A stretch of 31,473 bases of DNA from CAZWAP01 sp964632005. GTDB taxonomy: Bacteria; Planctomycetota; Phycisphaerae; Sedimentisphaerales; Anaerobacaceae. The notes under the pieces were generated by a model. The model was not told the origin of the DNA and searched no databases. It saw only the letters and a list, made by a program, of their open reading frames with translations. The translations under genes and the position numbers were made by a program. The DNA is taken from positions 1 through 31,473 of the forward strand of contig CAZWAP010000029.1 of the NCBI GenBank assembly GCA_964632005.1. The letters run 5' to 3'. Position 1 is the stretch's first letter, and each line of letters starts with the position of its first letter. Shown piece after piece: positions 1 to 9,941 of the stretch.

Positions 1-2153
1 CCGCCGTAGCCGCCGCCATAGCCGCCGTAGCCACCGTAACCACCGTAGCCGCCACCGTAACCGCCGTAGCCGCCGCCAAAACCACCGTAGCCGCCACCAC
101 CAAAGCCAATTCGTCGGCCCATTCCGACAAAGTTCGCCTGCTGACCAACGAGGTCGCTGACATCGTAAACGCGCGTCTCGAGCTTGCTCGGAAGTGATGT
201 CACCGTGGCGACCGTTATTACCCCGTTCTCAACCACATAGCCGATCTCCTCTCCGAAGCCGCCCGTAACGGCCTTGAGCAGATTCTCAAGACCTGTTCCC
301 AGGCGAACCGCCGGAAGACCATCCATATTTATCGGAGTCGTCGGCTCGATCTCTCCCCCGTTTTCGTAGAGGTCACGCCACAGAACCACTATCCGCAGGG
401 GCGGATCAACCGCATTCCTTATCACCTCGATAGCCTCGCTCAGAGGCATCGTCCGGGTAAGCGACGAAAGGTCCACAACCTTGTCCAGTTGCTCATACAC
501 CGCCATATCTTCGGGGTCTAACCCGATCGGCTCGTCAGGCTTCCTCGTCGGCCTCTCGATAATCTCCCGCCAGTTCTTCGGATAAGTCACTTCCTTTGCA
601 TACGGAATCCCCGTCTCGTCGGTCTCCAACAAGATGTCCGCACGCTGTCTATTCGATTCCTTCTCAATCTCACGGGCCTTGCGGAAATACACCATATCCT
701 CAAGCTGATCTTTCAGGGTCAGCGCGCCGTCGTGTTGTGGATCCAACGCCAGAAGACCGTCCAGCTGGTCGAGAGCGGCCTCGTAACGACCCTGCTTGGC
801 AAAGGCCTTGGCGCTGCCAAGCAGCTCGGCAATCCGTCTCTGCCTGTCACGCTCCATTTCGTCTCGAAGCTTGCGCTCAGCCTCGATCGCTTCGATGCGC
901 CTCTTTTCCTCCATCTGTTGGTCCGCAGCAGTCTGGGCCGCCGAAATCTCCTCGCTCTTGGCTTTGAGTTTATCGGTGTACTCCTTGAAAAGGACATCGC
1001 CCAGGTGTATTTCGTTCTCGTTCACCGTTGATAGTGCGCTGGCGATGGCCCTCTTGGCCTTGTCGAACTCTGCCTTGTTGGCATATTCATCTGCCTTACG
1101 AAGAGCGTTTTCAACGACCGCCTTTGTATGGCTTCGAAGAATATTCCTCTTGCGGAGGATAACATCGATAAAACTGCTCTGTCCCCGCGAGACCTCTACT
1201 CTCTCGGGCCCCGTTAGTTCGACCTGACCCGGCGGCGCTTGCTCTGCCTGGAGCTTCTTCGCTTCCTGGGGGATCTCGGCCGGTTTTGTTTCCAGCTTAG
1301 GGGTCTCGGTCCAGGCTGTGCCAGAACCCGGAACTTCTGGCCTGGCTATATCAATTATCTTCGCCTCGGCCGATCGCCGCTTGGCCAGTCTGGCATCAAT
1401 TTCGGTGATATCACGCCGCAAGCTTTCAACCATCTTCGCAGGAATAAGACCGCTGCGTATAACCCTTGAGAACCCGTCGCGTGCCTTCTCAAGTTCACCC
1501 ATCTCGTAGTAGCCTAAGCTTCGATAGTAAAGCCGGGCTACCGCCTCCTGCCGTTTGATAAGCTCGCTCTTTGCCTTTGCTCCGCCAGCTGCTTCTTTGG
1601 ACCTGTCAACGGGCTCCCGCTGGCTCGGCTGGGATGGCACCTGCGCCCGCCTGCTACGCGCGGCGGTACGTTCAGCGCGGATCGCATCGTTCAACTGCTT
1701 TAAGGCCTCCGGAAGCACCTTCCTTTCTTCCTCGGTGAGCACCTCGTCGTTCCATATCTGCTCCAGACGCGACTTCGCCGCCTCCAGCTGGCCCTGTTTG
1801 ATCAGCTCGTTTGCCTCGGCCAGAGTATCATCAACGCGTTTTCTGTTGACCGCACCGATCCGGGCCTTTTCCATAAGCTCCTGGAGTTGCAGCTTGGCCG
1901 CATCGGACAAATACTCCTGGTAAGTGTGCGCAGTCCTGAACGTCTTCTCAGCTTCGGAGTACAGACCACTGTCCAACTGTTGCTTACCGTTGCGGATGTA
2001 CGTCTCAACGAGCTGACGCATCGAATCATCGATGCCCCCTTCAGAGGGAGAAGCTACCCCCAAGACGGCGATGACCGCCAATGCCAGAAGCGCAGCCACC
2101 GTCGACAAAGACCTTCTCCGACATAGCTTGAGAAAAATGCTCGGCCTGTTCAA
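1..2153 (-). CDS. Large exported secretin-type protein with coiled coil and Gly/Tyr repeats (C-terminus beyond window)
   Basis: The reading frame stays open from a TTG at 2153-2151 to the window edge, about 717 codons, so the C-terminus is missing. TTG is chosen because AGGAGG lies 6 bases upstream and the frame has no upstream ATG; it gives a basic N-terminus and a hydrophobic stretch at about residues 18-33, a signal peptide or anchor. Residues 40-560 are charged, Lys/Glu/Ala/Arg-rich and probably coiled coil with TPR-like pieces (Q-G-R-Y-E-A-A-L-D-Q-L near 470). Around residues 565-650 is a segment resembling the secretin/TonB short N-terminal domain (M-P-L-S-E-A-I-E-V-I then N-M-D-G-L-P). 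DVSDLVGQ near 664 leads into the Gly/Tyr-rich repeats. In planctomycetes this arrangement is usually followed by a type II/III secretin-related region. That family link is from memory, and an export or envelope role is inference. Confidence 0.75.
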   Translation of the reverse strand, partial: MNRPSIFLKLCRRRSLSTVAALLALAVIAVLGVASPSEGGIDDSMRQLVETYIRNGKQQLDSGLYSEAEKTFRTAHTYQEYLSDAAKLQLQELMEKARIGAVNRKRVDDTLAEANELIKQGQLEAAKSRLEQIWNDEVLTEEERKVLPEALKQLNDAIRAERTAARSRRAQVPSQPSQREPVDRSKEAAGGAKAKSELIKRQEAVARLYYRSLGYYEMGELEKARDGFSRVIRSGLIPAKMVESLRRDITEIDARLAKRRSAEAKIIDIARPEVPGSGTAWTETPKLETKPAEIPQEAKKLQAEQAPPGQVELTGPERVEVSRGQSSFIDVILRKRNILRSHTKAVVENALRKADEYANKAEFDKAKRAIASALSTVNENEIHLGDVLFKEYTDKLKAKSEEISAAQTAADQQMEEKRRIEAIEAERKLRDEMERDRQRRIAELLGSAKAFAKQGRYEAALDQLDGLLALDPQHDGALTLKDQLEDMVYFRKAREIEKESNRQRADILLETDETGIPYAKEVTYPKNWREIIERPTRKPDEPIGLDPEDMAVYEQLDKVVDLSSLTRTMPLSEAIEVIRNAVDPPLRIVVLWRDLYENGGEIEPTTPINMDGLPAVRLGTGLENLLKAVTGGFGEEIGYVVENGVITVATVTSLPSKLETRVYDVSDLVGQQANFVGMGRRIGFGGGGYGGFGGGYGGYGGGYGGYGGYGGYGGGYG
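3..107 (-). repeat. GGY(G)-type tandem coding repeats
   Basis: On the minus strand this stretch encodes repeated Gly-Tyr-Gly-Gly and Gly-Gly-Tyr-Gly-Gly units, built from GGC/GGT and TAC/TAT codons in steps of 12-15 bases with two Phe variants. It sits at the edge of the large exported protein, in frame with it, and is a low-complexity linker rather than a CRISPR or mobile repeat. Its length beyond base 1 is unknown. Confidence 0.8.
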
Positions 2154-2480
2154 AGCTAACCTCCTGCCTAAATGAACCCCCCTCGTTTGAGAATAATCCC
2201 TTTGGGATCACCCCTTCGGGAGGAACCTTCTATTATTCTTCCTTCTTTTTCAGCCTCCAGTTACGTGATTGGTGTAGCTTACGCTACGACCTTAGTTTAG
2301 TGAAATCTGCCCTCTTTTTCAAGCGAAAAATTTGCATTAGGCCAAAGCACCCGATAATATCAGGGTTTTCTGTACTGCTCAACAAAAAAACGAAAGAAAA
2401 CTCGCAAAATTGGCCGGCAAAAACAAGTCCATCCAGCCCGGACTCAGAGCGCCTTGTCGCTCACAGCCGAACAACCGCCT
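2154..2480. other. Intergenic region between divergent genes
   Basis: No convincing gene is seen in these 327 bases. They separate the divergent starts of the large exported protein (-) and TsaB (+). The stretch holds a candidate minus-strand promoter (2294-2322), a short hairpin ATCCC-TTT-GGGAT near 2207-2219, and GTAGC-TTAC-GCTAC near 2273-2286. Open frames across it have no family resemblance. Confidence 0.5.
2294..2322 (-). promoter_or_regulatory. Candidate sigma70 promoter for the large exported protein
   Basis: On the minus strand TTGAAA (2322-2317) is followed after 17 bases by TAAACT (2299-2294). The -35 matches the consensus at 5 of 6 positions and the -10 at 4 of 6. It would give a leader of roughly 135 bases before the TTG at 2153. 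Confidence 0.35.
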
Positions 2481-3293
2481 ATGGAAAGCCCCCTGACCAC
2501 CGAAGAACCCCTGATATTGGCGCTGGAAACCTCCAGCAGAATCGGCTCTGTCGCGCTCGGCCGCGGCCCCAAAGTCCTGGCCGAATCCACCTTCTCGGCG
2601 CCGCTGAGGCACTCAGCCGAGATCTTTCCCACAATCACCCGCCTGATGGACCGTTTCAGCCTGAAGCCCGCACAGATCCGCCACGTCTACCTCTCGATCG
2701 GCCCCGGCAGCTTTACCGGCCTTAGAATCGCCGTTACAATCGCAAAGGTAATGCATCTGGCAAATCCCGTAAAGATAGTCGCGGTCGATACCCTCGACGT
2801 CATCGCCGCGAACGTCGCCGACCCCCAAGGCACCGTCTGCAGAATCGCACCTGTTCTGGACGCAAAGCGCAACCAGTTCTTCGTCGCCCTTTACCACCGC
2901 TGCACGTGCCCTCCTACCCTACCAAGACCGGCCCAGGATCGCCCGACCCCCTGCGCCCTGGAGACCTGGCGCAAGGTACTGCCCGCCTCGCTGCTGACCG
3001 CAGCCGAATTTCTCCAGAGATTCGCCGACCCGCACGAGCCCGTTTATCTACTCGGGGACGGCCTGCTCTACCACAAAGACAAGTTCCGATCCCCCGGCAC
3101 GCGCTTCCTCGACCAGGAATTCTGGAGTCCCCGCGCCGCCAATGTCCACGCTCTCGGATGGCAGCTCGCCCTGGCCGGTACTTTCACCGATCCGCTGACA
3201 CTGACCCCCAACTATCTGCGCCAACCCGAAGCAAAAGAAAAATACCGCTGCCCCTCTCACCGCCCCAACAGGATCGACCCGCCGCCCCGGTAG
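2481..3293 (+). CDS. tsaB: tRNA threonylcarbamoyladenosine biosynthesis protein TsaB
   Basis: TsaB partners TsaD (with TsaE) in the cytoplasm to make the t6A37 modification of ANN-decoding tRNAs. The N-terminal I-L-A-L-E-T-S-S strand, the conserved S-I-G-P-G-S-F-T-G-L-R-I motif and the following V-A-V-D-T-L-D segment are diagnostic of this ASKHA-fold subfamily. The product is about 270 residues, somewhat longer than the usual 220-240, with extra sequence in the C-terminal half. ATG 2481 is taken as the start; an in-frame TTG at 2454 would add nine residues, and neither has a clear ribosome-binding site. The last 37 bases overlap the convergent transporter gene on the other strand. No other t6A gene is in the window. 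Confidence 0.88.
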   Translation: MESPLTTEEPLILALETSSRIGSVALGRGPKVLAESTFSAPLRHSAEIFPTITRLMDRFSLKPAQIRHVYLSIGPGSFTGLRIAVTIAKVMHLANPVKIVAVDTLDVIAANVADPQGTVCRIAPVLDAKRNQFFVALYHRCTCPPTLPRPAQDRPTPCALETWRKVLPASLLTAAEFLQRFADPHEPVYLLGDGLLYHKDKFRSPGTRFLDQEFWSPRAANVHALGWQLALAGTFTDPLTLTPNYLRQPEAKEKYRCPSHRPNRIDPPPR

Positions 3294-4570
3294 AACGTCC
3301 CGGCCACGCATGCTGTCATCAGGCACGCAAGAGTCGCCGCCACAAGCGCCCTCGCCGCTACCTTTGCTGCGTCGCGCGTGCGCTGTGGTGCAAGTCCACA
3401 TACCCCACCCACAAAGATCGCCACAGATGCTACGTGTGCAAAGCCACACAATGCGTACGTCGCTATCACCACCGACCGCTCCTCTGCTATCGCGCCCTGT
3501 TCCATAGCGGCGGCGAGATCCCGATACGAGACAACCTCCGTCACAACTACCCGCTCCCCGATAATCCGCGAGATCTCCGCTGCATCCGAAACCGGAACCC
3601 CTATAACCAGCGTCACCGGATAGAACGCATAACCCAGCAGCCCTTTCAGTGTCCAGTCGAACTCGACGCCCAGGACCGAATTTACCAACCCACCCACCCC
3701 TCCAAGTATCAGGTCAACCAACGCCACCAGCCCCAGCACCGCCACCAGCAGCGCCACTATCCCGGCGATCATCTTCACACCCGCGTTTGCCCCGTTGATC
3801 ACCGCCTCGAAAACGCTGTTGTCTTTCTGGTAATAGGGCCGAACGTCCACTCCCAACGTTTCTGGCTCGCCGAGCTCAGGCAGCAGCACTTTGGAGACGG
3901 CCAGCGCCGCCGGTGCCGACAGCAGCGACGCCGAGACCAGGTGCCCGGCTATCGCTCCGAACCGTTCCCGTAAGCACAACACGTACAACGCCAGAACGTT
4001 GGATGCAACCGTCGCCATCCCCGCCGTCAAGACCGTGCACAACTCCGACTGCGTCATCCGCTGCAGGTAAGGCTTGACGGTTAGCGTCGACTCGACCCCG
4101 ACGAAGATATTGCTGGCGGCGACGAGCGACTCGGCGCCTGAGACCCGCATCAATCGAGTAAAGACGTATGCAAACCCGCGTACGACCACCGGCATTATGT
4201 TGAGCTGGTACAGAATTCCGATCAACGCAGAAAAGAAGATGATCGTCGGAAACGCCTGGAACGCCAGTATAAACCCCAACGATTCTTCTCCCTGCTCGTT
4301 CACCTGGCCCGGCCCCAGTGCCAGCCGGCCGAATATAAACCGCGCCCCGGCACCGGCTGAGTCCAGAACCTTCACAACCGCCTCGTTGACCACCTCAAAG
4401 ACCTGCCCCCCGACCGGCACGACGAAAATGAATAACCCCATCAGCAGTTGCAGCGCGATCCCCCAGCCGATAACCCGCCAGTTCATCCTCCGCCTGTCCG
4501 CCGACATCAACCACCCCACCCCCAAAAGAATGAATATCCCGGCAAAACTTATTAGATTGTAAAAGCCCAT
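3257..4570 (-). CDS. Concentrative nucleoside transporter (CNT/NupC family)
   Basis: This 437-residue polytopic inner-membrane protein should import nucleosides with Na+ or H+. An N-terminal hydrophobic region, the central Q-A-F-P-T-I-I-F-F-S-A-L and the A-S-N-I-F-V-G-V-E-S-T-L-T-V-K-P-Y-L block correspond to the family's S-N-x-F-x-G-x-x-E-A-P-L-x-x-(R/K)-P-Y-L signature. G-H-L-V-S-A-S-x-x-S-A-P-A-A-L-A is a second CNT hallmark, and the C-terminal G-V-P-x-x-D-A-A-E-I segment fits too. In the first signature E-A-P is replaced by E-S-T, so specificity may differ from NupC. Length is typical of bacterial CNTs. ATG 4570 has no Shine-Dalgarno sequence and lies 8 bases after a good -10 box. The 3' end overlaps tsaB on the other strand by 37 bases. 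Confidence 0.88.
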   Translation of the reverse strand: MGFYNLISFAGIFILLGVGWLMSADRRRMNWRVIGWGIALQLLMGLFIFVVPVGGQVFEVVNEAVVKVLDSAGAGARFIFGRLALGPGQVNEQGEESLGFILAFQAFPTIIFFSALIGILYQLNIMPVVVRGFAYVFTRLMRVSGAESLVAASNIFVGVESTLTVKPYLQRMTQSELCTVLTAGMATVASNVLALYVLCLRERFGAIAGHLVSASLLSAPAALAVSKVLLPELGEPETLGVDVRPYYQKDNSVFEAVINGANAGVKMIAGIVALLVAVLGLVALVDLILGGVGGLVNSVLGVEFDWTLKGLLGYAFYPVTLVIGVPVSDAAEISRIIGERVVVTEVVSYRDLAAAMEQGAIAEERSVVIATYALCGFAHVASVAIFVGGVCGLAPQRTRDAAKVAARALVAATLACLMTACVAGTFYRGGGSILLGR

Positions 4571-4578
4571 ATCGCCGG

Positions 4579-4607
4579 ATTATCGATAATAGCCCGACCG
4601 CCGTCAA
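4579..4607 (-). promoter_or_regulatory. Promoter of the nucleoside transporter, nearly leaderless
   Basis: On the minus strand TTGACG (4607-4602), 17 bases, then GATAAT (4584-4579). Each box differs from consensus at one position. The start codon follows 8 bases after the -10 box, so transcription should begin at or within two bases of the ATG. The -10 overlaps the 12-base palindrome ATTATCGATAAT (4579-4590), a possible operator. Confidence 0.6.
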
Positions 4608-4826
4608 TGTGCTAATTCACCCCGGATGGGATCTCCAAGCAACATCAACAGAGGATAAGGCGTATGACGACCCAGGCGATTCGGCCGCAAGGAATTCCTT
4701 GGCGACCTCATTCTCGCCGCAGCGCCTTGATTAACCGCAATAATCCTTCCGCAGCCGCCAGCCTGATGCCGCCGGCTGGAGGGACGTAACCGGATATGGC
4801 CCCCTCCTCAAGTGCTCCGGGTGGTC

Positions 4827-6047
4827 TTAGGAACCGGCGGTATTAGGCTCTGCCGGTTCGGGCGTATTCGGGTCCTCGGGCTCCGATCGGTCGGCCGGTG
4901 GCGATTCAGCCTTCTGGTCCGAGGGTACGTTCGGTTCGGCAGGCTCCGCTTGTTTTGCCTGTTCCGTGGGGGCTGTCTTGGTTTGGCTCTTCTCTTCGGC
5001 CTTCTTTTCGTCCTCAAGCAGATCGGAGAGCTTCTTGGTCAGACTCCTCGCCTTCCAACTGGGTATTTCGTAGATCCAGCCTTTGTGCTTGAGTGCGAAG
5101 GCCTGGGCCCTGTCGTAAGCGAGCAGCTTGGCTTCCTTCTTTTTCAGCTCTTCTTCAGACTCCACCTTCCGCTCTTTCTTGGGCCTTTCGCCGGTGAACT
5201 CGGCGGTGCAGGTAATGTAAGTCTTGTCGTCCTTCTTGGCGATATTGAGGGTATAGACGACCGAATCGTTCAGCCTGCAAATGTAGTGGTCGTTGAATGC
5301 CAGGCCTCCTACGTTCCTGGTGACCTCGTCGAACCTCAGGTCTGTCAGCGCACGCCAGACGCTCTTGGCCTCGTTGGTCTTGAGTTTTTTGCCAGCAGGC
5401 ATATTTTCGAGGGTTATGTTATCATCCTGGTTCTTCTTAAGGGTGTACGTTTCGCCACCCACGCCGACGGTGACGGAGTTAACATCCTTTTCCGCGACGG
5501 TGATGAGGTCCTGGTCGACGTAATCTATCGCGCGGTCCCTGATCCACGGCGAATCCAGTGTGAGATACACCTTGTCTCCGGGGAGTAACCGCACGTACGT
5601 TCCCTGCCCGGCCTCGGCACTCTTGCCCAGGGCCACGCCGGCCAACAGCGGCGAATTCGCATCGGTAGAGTAAAACCTCACCAGGCTGTGGGCCTTTTCC
5701 TCGGTTACCTCCAGATCCTCATGATTGGCCGGATTGCTCGTATACGGCGCGCCGGTAGTCTTGATATCCAGGCATTTCTTGAACAGCTCGTTAATCTCTT
5801 TTGTATCTGCCGGGTAGTTGTCCTTGTTGACGACAACGAACAACCTGCCGCGCCGCTGAAGTGTAACCGCGTCCTCGCCGCTGCCGACAACGATCTTGCC
5901 CACCCGGCCAGGGTCAAGCCCCTGGATAAGGTACGCCGGGCCGCCGCCCCTTTCCGCAGGTCCACTCGATACCCCCGATATCACAACGGCAAGGATAACC
6001 ATCACTGCGGCAACAATGCCCAATATTGCCAGAGTCCTGTTGCTCAT
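4827..6047 (-). CDS. DUF4340 domain-containing protein
   Basis: This 406-residue protein has one N-terminal transmembrane anchor (about residues 7-25) and a large domain outside the membrane. Signs of DUF4340 are the early L-D-P-G-R-V-G-K-I-V-V-G segment, a stretch about needing or loading a residue pair (F-V-V-V-N-K-D-N-Y-P-A-D), and the middle Y-L-T-L-D-S-P-W-I-R-D-R block. From about residue 340 the tail is charged then Pro/Glu-rich and probably disordered. DUF4340 proteins commonly lie next to GldG/ABC-2 permease genes, as here: it is the last gene of the ABC operon, 169 bases after the GldG-like gene, with its own TAGGAG six bases before ATG 6047. Its biochemical role is unknown; it is probably an extracytoplasmic part of the transporter. 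Confidence 0.8.
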   Translation of the reverse strand: MSNRTLAILGIVAAVMVILAVVISGVSSGPAERGGGPAYLIQGLDPGRVGKIVVGSGEDAVTLQRRGRLFVVVNKDNYPADTKEINELFKKCLDIKTTGAPYTSNPANHEDLEVTEEKAHSLVRFYSTDANSPLLAGVALGKSAEAGQGTYVRLLPGDKVYLTLDSPWIRDRAIDYVDQDLITVAEKDVNSVTVGVGGETYTLKKNQDDNITLENMPAGKKLKTNEAKSVWRALTDLRFDEVTRNVGGLAFNDHYICRLNDSVVYTLNIAKKDDKTYITCTAEFTGERPKKERKVESEEELKKKEAKLLAYDRAQAFALKHKGWIYEIPSWKARSLTKKLSDLLEDEKKAEEKSQTKTAPTEQAKQAEPAEPNVPSDQKAESPPADRSEPEDPNTPEPAEPNTAGS

Positions 6048-6216
6048 ACAAAACTCCTATGATGAAAGTTTGCTCCAAACCGAGTTCACCAATTCGAAGT
6101 CCTTTTCAGGCCGGCCAAATATATGTCCGCCGGATTGGGTCGTTGGCGCTTCGAGCATTTCGGTTTTGCATCCGTATTCCATCTTGCCTGGCCGGCCATT
6201 CATCCGGAAGCAGACC

Positions 6217-8217
6217 TCAGGCGTCACTTGCGTGGCTGATGTAGTGCCGCCTGCGTATGCTCCGACGCAGCCCCAGCACCACCGCCACGAGCAGGATAAC
6301 CGCCGGTGCTGCCAGCGTATTTGCCCGTTGCAATCGTCTGCCCAGAGCGTCGATGCGCTCGCGTCTTTTCATACGTATCTTGCGTTTCTGGCGCTCCGCC
6401 TCGTAAATCTTGCGTTCCAATGCACGGCGCTGCTGGATTATGGCGCTGCCGACCACCTCTTCTTCGCCTTCCTTGGCCGAGGCGACGATCTTCTGGAGCT
6501 CCGAGTTGTAACCGGAAATCGCAAGCTCTAAGGCCTCCATCTCCGCTGCCGTTTGTTCTTCCGCTTCCCTTTCAATCCTGTTCACGACGTGGAACGGGCG
6601 CCTGAAATTGCCTCGCGACCTGATAGAAATCAGGTCGCTCGACCCGCTTAAATCGTCTATCGTGTTCAACAGCAAGGCGCTGTTGTCACCGACGATCATC
6701 TTCCCGAAGAACACGTTCCGGTATGCAACGTTATCGCTGAGAAAATCGACGTCTGCAAAGACCACGACCGCGCAGTCCTCGGTCGCCTGCGTCAGGCCCG
6801 TAATATGCTCGGTCCTGGTCTTGGGCTTATCATCTTCCTTTACCTTTTTCTCGCTGTCGGACTCGCCCGAATCCTGCTCTTCCACCTCGACCTCGACGGA
6901 AATACCATTCGGAAAGCTGCTCTTGAAACGGCCGGTAAGCAGGTAGCCCATCGCGACCGGCTTGACCCCGGGGTGGAACTTCCTGGCAAAATTCTTTGGG
7001 TCCATAAACATAAACTCATAGGGACTGTCGATCGAAAACGCGTTGCCCCTGGCGGTGGTGGTAATAAGGGCGGTCCGCTGGATCGCGCTTTCGGCCTGGT
7101 TCGGATCGTTAGGCTCGGCGACCTCTCTGAGTACTCCGGCAAAGAGCATCGTAACCTGATTGAGCTCCGCGGTGATGACATTGTCCTTGTTGAAACATCC
7201 CGGAGGCCGCAGCCCCAGGAAGCCGACGACCGGGTCCTCCCCGAACTGGGCCGAAAGCGCCAGCGTCATATCGCCTGCGAAGGTGTTCTCGGGCATCTCA
7301 AGTCCCCACGTCCGCAGCAGTCGATTCAAATCCGAGCTCTGCGACTGGGGGGGCTGACCCATCGGCGGTTGAAACCTCGGCCTGTCGACCAGGCAGTGCG
7401 GATCAACGCAGACTATCATCCTGCCCCCTTTCAGCACAAACTGGTCTATTGCAAAGAGGGTTTCTTCCGAGAGGTTCTTGGGATGTATGACCAACAGAAT
7501 GTCGATGTCGTTTATGTCGTTCGTATCAGTCGGTACACTTACCACCTCGTACTGTTTGCGGAGCTGCTCCACAATCGTCCACGGGCCCCTCGGCTGTTGT
7601 CCCTGCATCCGCAACATCTGTGCCATATAACCACTGATATCCTCACCCATTACCGGCAGCGAGCTTAGTATGCCGATCTTTTTTTTCTGTCGCGTGATCG
7701 CCGTATCGATCAGGTAACTTATATCGTATTCCACGAAGTTCTGCCGGTCCGGAGAGAAAAACTCGATGACCTTCTCCACCCCGAACTGGGTGCGTACTAC
7801 AAGCCCGAAGAAGAAGTTCTCTTCTTTGGTTATCGGGAATTTTTTCAACCCGTACCTGATCGCCTCGGCCTCCTCGTCGGAGAAGGGTCTCGGGTCGATC
7901 ACCTCGAGCTTGACCATGCCGTTCGAGGCCGCAACGTACTCCTCCAGCAGCGCCTTGACGAATTCGTAGTAATTGTTGAAGAAGCGGATCTGGTCCGGCC
8001 CCTTTAGTGCCGCCGTCTTGGCGTAATACAGCCTGGCGGTGATAGGTTGGTTCAGCTTCGCCAGTATCGCCTTTGTCCCTGCCGAGAGTGTGTACAGGCG
8101 CTGGTCCGTCACGTCAACCTTCAGACCTTTACCTATATTCTGGCAGATGGTAATCGCCGACAGGGTTATCACCAGAACGAGAATCGCACCGACAATTGCC
8201 CTTACCGTTCGGTTCAT
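6217..8217 (-). CDS. GldG-like auxiliary protein of ABC transporter
   Basis: This protein of about 666 residues has an N-terminal membrane segment (about 8-27), a large extracytoplasmic region, a charged coiled-coil stretch near 560-640 and a C-terminal membrane helix followed by basic residues. The early D-V-T-D-Q-R-L-Y-T-L-S and the I-L-L-V-I-H-P-K-N-L-S-E / G-G-R-M-I-V-C-V-D-P segments are characteristic of GldG and related ABC-associated proteins. It is probably an accessory subunit spanning the inner membrane beside the permease. ATG 8217 overlaps the permease stop as TGATG, with AAGG seven bases upstream; ATG 8223 is also possible but too close to the ribosome-binding site. Such genes in non-gliding bacteria do not imply gliding, and the substrate is unknown. 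Confidence 0.8.
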   Translation of the reverse strand: MNRTVRAIVGAILVLVITLSAITICQNIGKGLKVDVTDQRLYTLSAGTKAILAKLNQPITARLYYAKTAALKGPDQIRFFNNYYEFVKALLEEYVAASNGMVKLEVIDPRPFSDEEAEAIRYGLKKFPITKEENFFFGLVVRTQFGVEKVIEFFSPDRQNFVEYDISYLIDTAITRQKKKIGILSSLPVMGEDISGYMAQMLRMQGQQPRGPWTIVEQLRKQYEVVSVPTDTNDINDIDILLVIHPKNLSEETLFAIDQFVLKGGRMIVCVDPHCLVDRPRFQPPMGQPPQSQSSDLNRLLRTWGLEMPENTFAGDMTLALSAQFGEDPVVGFLGLRPPGCFNKDNVITAELNQVTMLFAGVLREVAEPNDPNQAESAIQRTALITTTARGNAFSIDSPYEFMFMDPKNFARKFHPGVKPVAMGYLLTGRFKSSFPNGISVEVEVEEQDSGESDSEKKVKEDDKPKTRTEHITGLTQATEDCAVVVFADVDFLSDNVAYRNVFFGKMIVGDNSALLLNTIDDLSGSSDLISIRSRGNFRRPFHVVNRIEREAEEQTAAEMEALELAISGYNSELQKIVASAKEGEEEVVGSAIIQQRRALERKIYEAERQKRKIRMKRRERIDALGRRLQRANTLAAPAVILLVAVVLGLRRSIRRRHYISHASDA

Positions 8218-8948
8218 CAGCATGCCTTCCTTTCATCCAGGATAATGGTACAGGCCGCAATCCACCCAACGATCATCAGTATGAAGTAAGAAAGGTCCTT
8301 GAACTCGAGCACACCCTTTTGAATCGACTCGAAATGTATCTGGAAGCTCATTCCCTCGATCGCCTCGACCAGGCCGGCCGGCAGAAAGCCCGCCAGGTAG
8401 TTCAGCGTCGTAGGCATACCCGCGAAGACGAAGACCGCGCAGGCCACCACCGAGAGCACGAAGCTGATCACCTGGTTCTTGCTGACCGCGGAAAAGAAAC
8501 ACCCTATCGCCAGGAAGCCGCCGGCCATCAGCAGGCTCCCGATGTAGCCCGTGATTATCAACCCGATGTCCGGATCGCCCAGATAGCAGACCGTTATCAC
8601 CATCGGGAATGTCAACCCAAGCGCTATCGCCAGAAAAACCCACGCGGCAAAGAACTTCCCCAAGACGGCCTGTCGTATCGTGATCGGCAGCGTAAACAAA
8701 AGCTCTATCGAACCGACCTTGCGCTCCTCCGCCCACAGCCGCATCGCAACCGACGGAACCATAAACACAAACAACAGCGGTAGGTTCATAAAAAACGTCC
8801 TCATATCCGCCTGACGCATCTCATAGAACCCCTGCTTGAATGTCAAATACCCCGCAAAGAACAGAAATATCACGAGGAACACGTAAGCAAGGGGCGTGGT
8901 GAAGTAGCTCTTCAATTCCCTCTTGAAGACCGCCTTGAAACTGTTCAT
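8217..8948 (-). CDS. ABC-2 type permease (GldF-like)
   Basis: A 243-residue polytopic membrane protein with about six hydrophobic segments. The N-terminus F-K-A-V-F-K-R-E-L-K-S-Y-F-T-T-P-L-A-Y-V-F is typical of ABC-2/GldF permeases, and R-L-W-A-E-E-R-K-x-G-S-I-E-L-L-F-T-L-P (about residues 68-86) is the coupling-helix segment conserved in the family. It should pair with the upstream ATPase to form the membrane pore. Its stop codon overlaps the start of the GldG-like gene, which indicates translational coupling. The gene begins 187 bases after the ATPase gene with no obvious intervening promoter. Confidence 0.88.
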   Translation of the reverse strand: MNSFKAVFKRELKSYFTTPLAYVFLVIFLFFAGYLTFKQGFYEMRQADMRTFFMNLPLLFVFMVPSVAMRLWAEERKVGSIELLFTLPITIRQAVLGKFFAAWVFLAIALGLTFPMVITVCYLGDPDIGLIITGYIGSLLMAGGFLAIGCFFSAVSKNQVISFVLSVVACAVFVFAGMPTTLNYLAGFLPAGLVEAIEGMSFQIHFESIQKGVLEFKDLSYFILMIVGWIAACTIILDERKAC

Positions 8949-9135
8949 ATTTCTGCTCCTGTCTTATCCACGCAGAACAATAGTGCCCCGATAAACTTCA
9001 ACTTGTTTGGCTGGCCCGGTTGACTGCCGGCCCGATAAACCGCCCCTCACCGCTGCAGCATCCCGCACCTGTACGGCCCGCAGGGGTTCTTAAAAGAAGT
9101 TGCACCGAGCATGTTCAACTCCTTACTACTTATGT

Positions 9136-9876
<741 letters not shown>

Positions 9877-9941
9877 ATCTTTCTCCTGTATGCTCGACGC
9901 GGTGCCCATACCTCAAATCCCGCTGCCACGGAATTCGAATC

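Noticed and set aside
1..107. Regular short repeats that could suggest a CRISPR array or satellite.
   Set aside because: They lie in frame in a long coding sequence and encode Gly/Tyr repeats; there are no unique spacers.
4758..4779. CCAGCC / GGCTGG inverted repeat downstream of the DUF4340 gene.
   Set aside because: Six-base arms and no T-run on the relevant strand; too weak for a terminator call.
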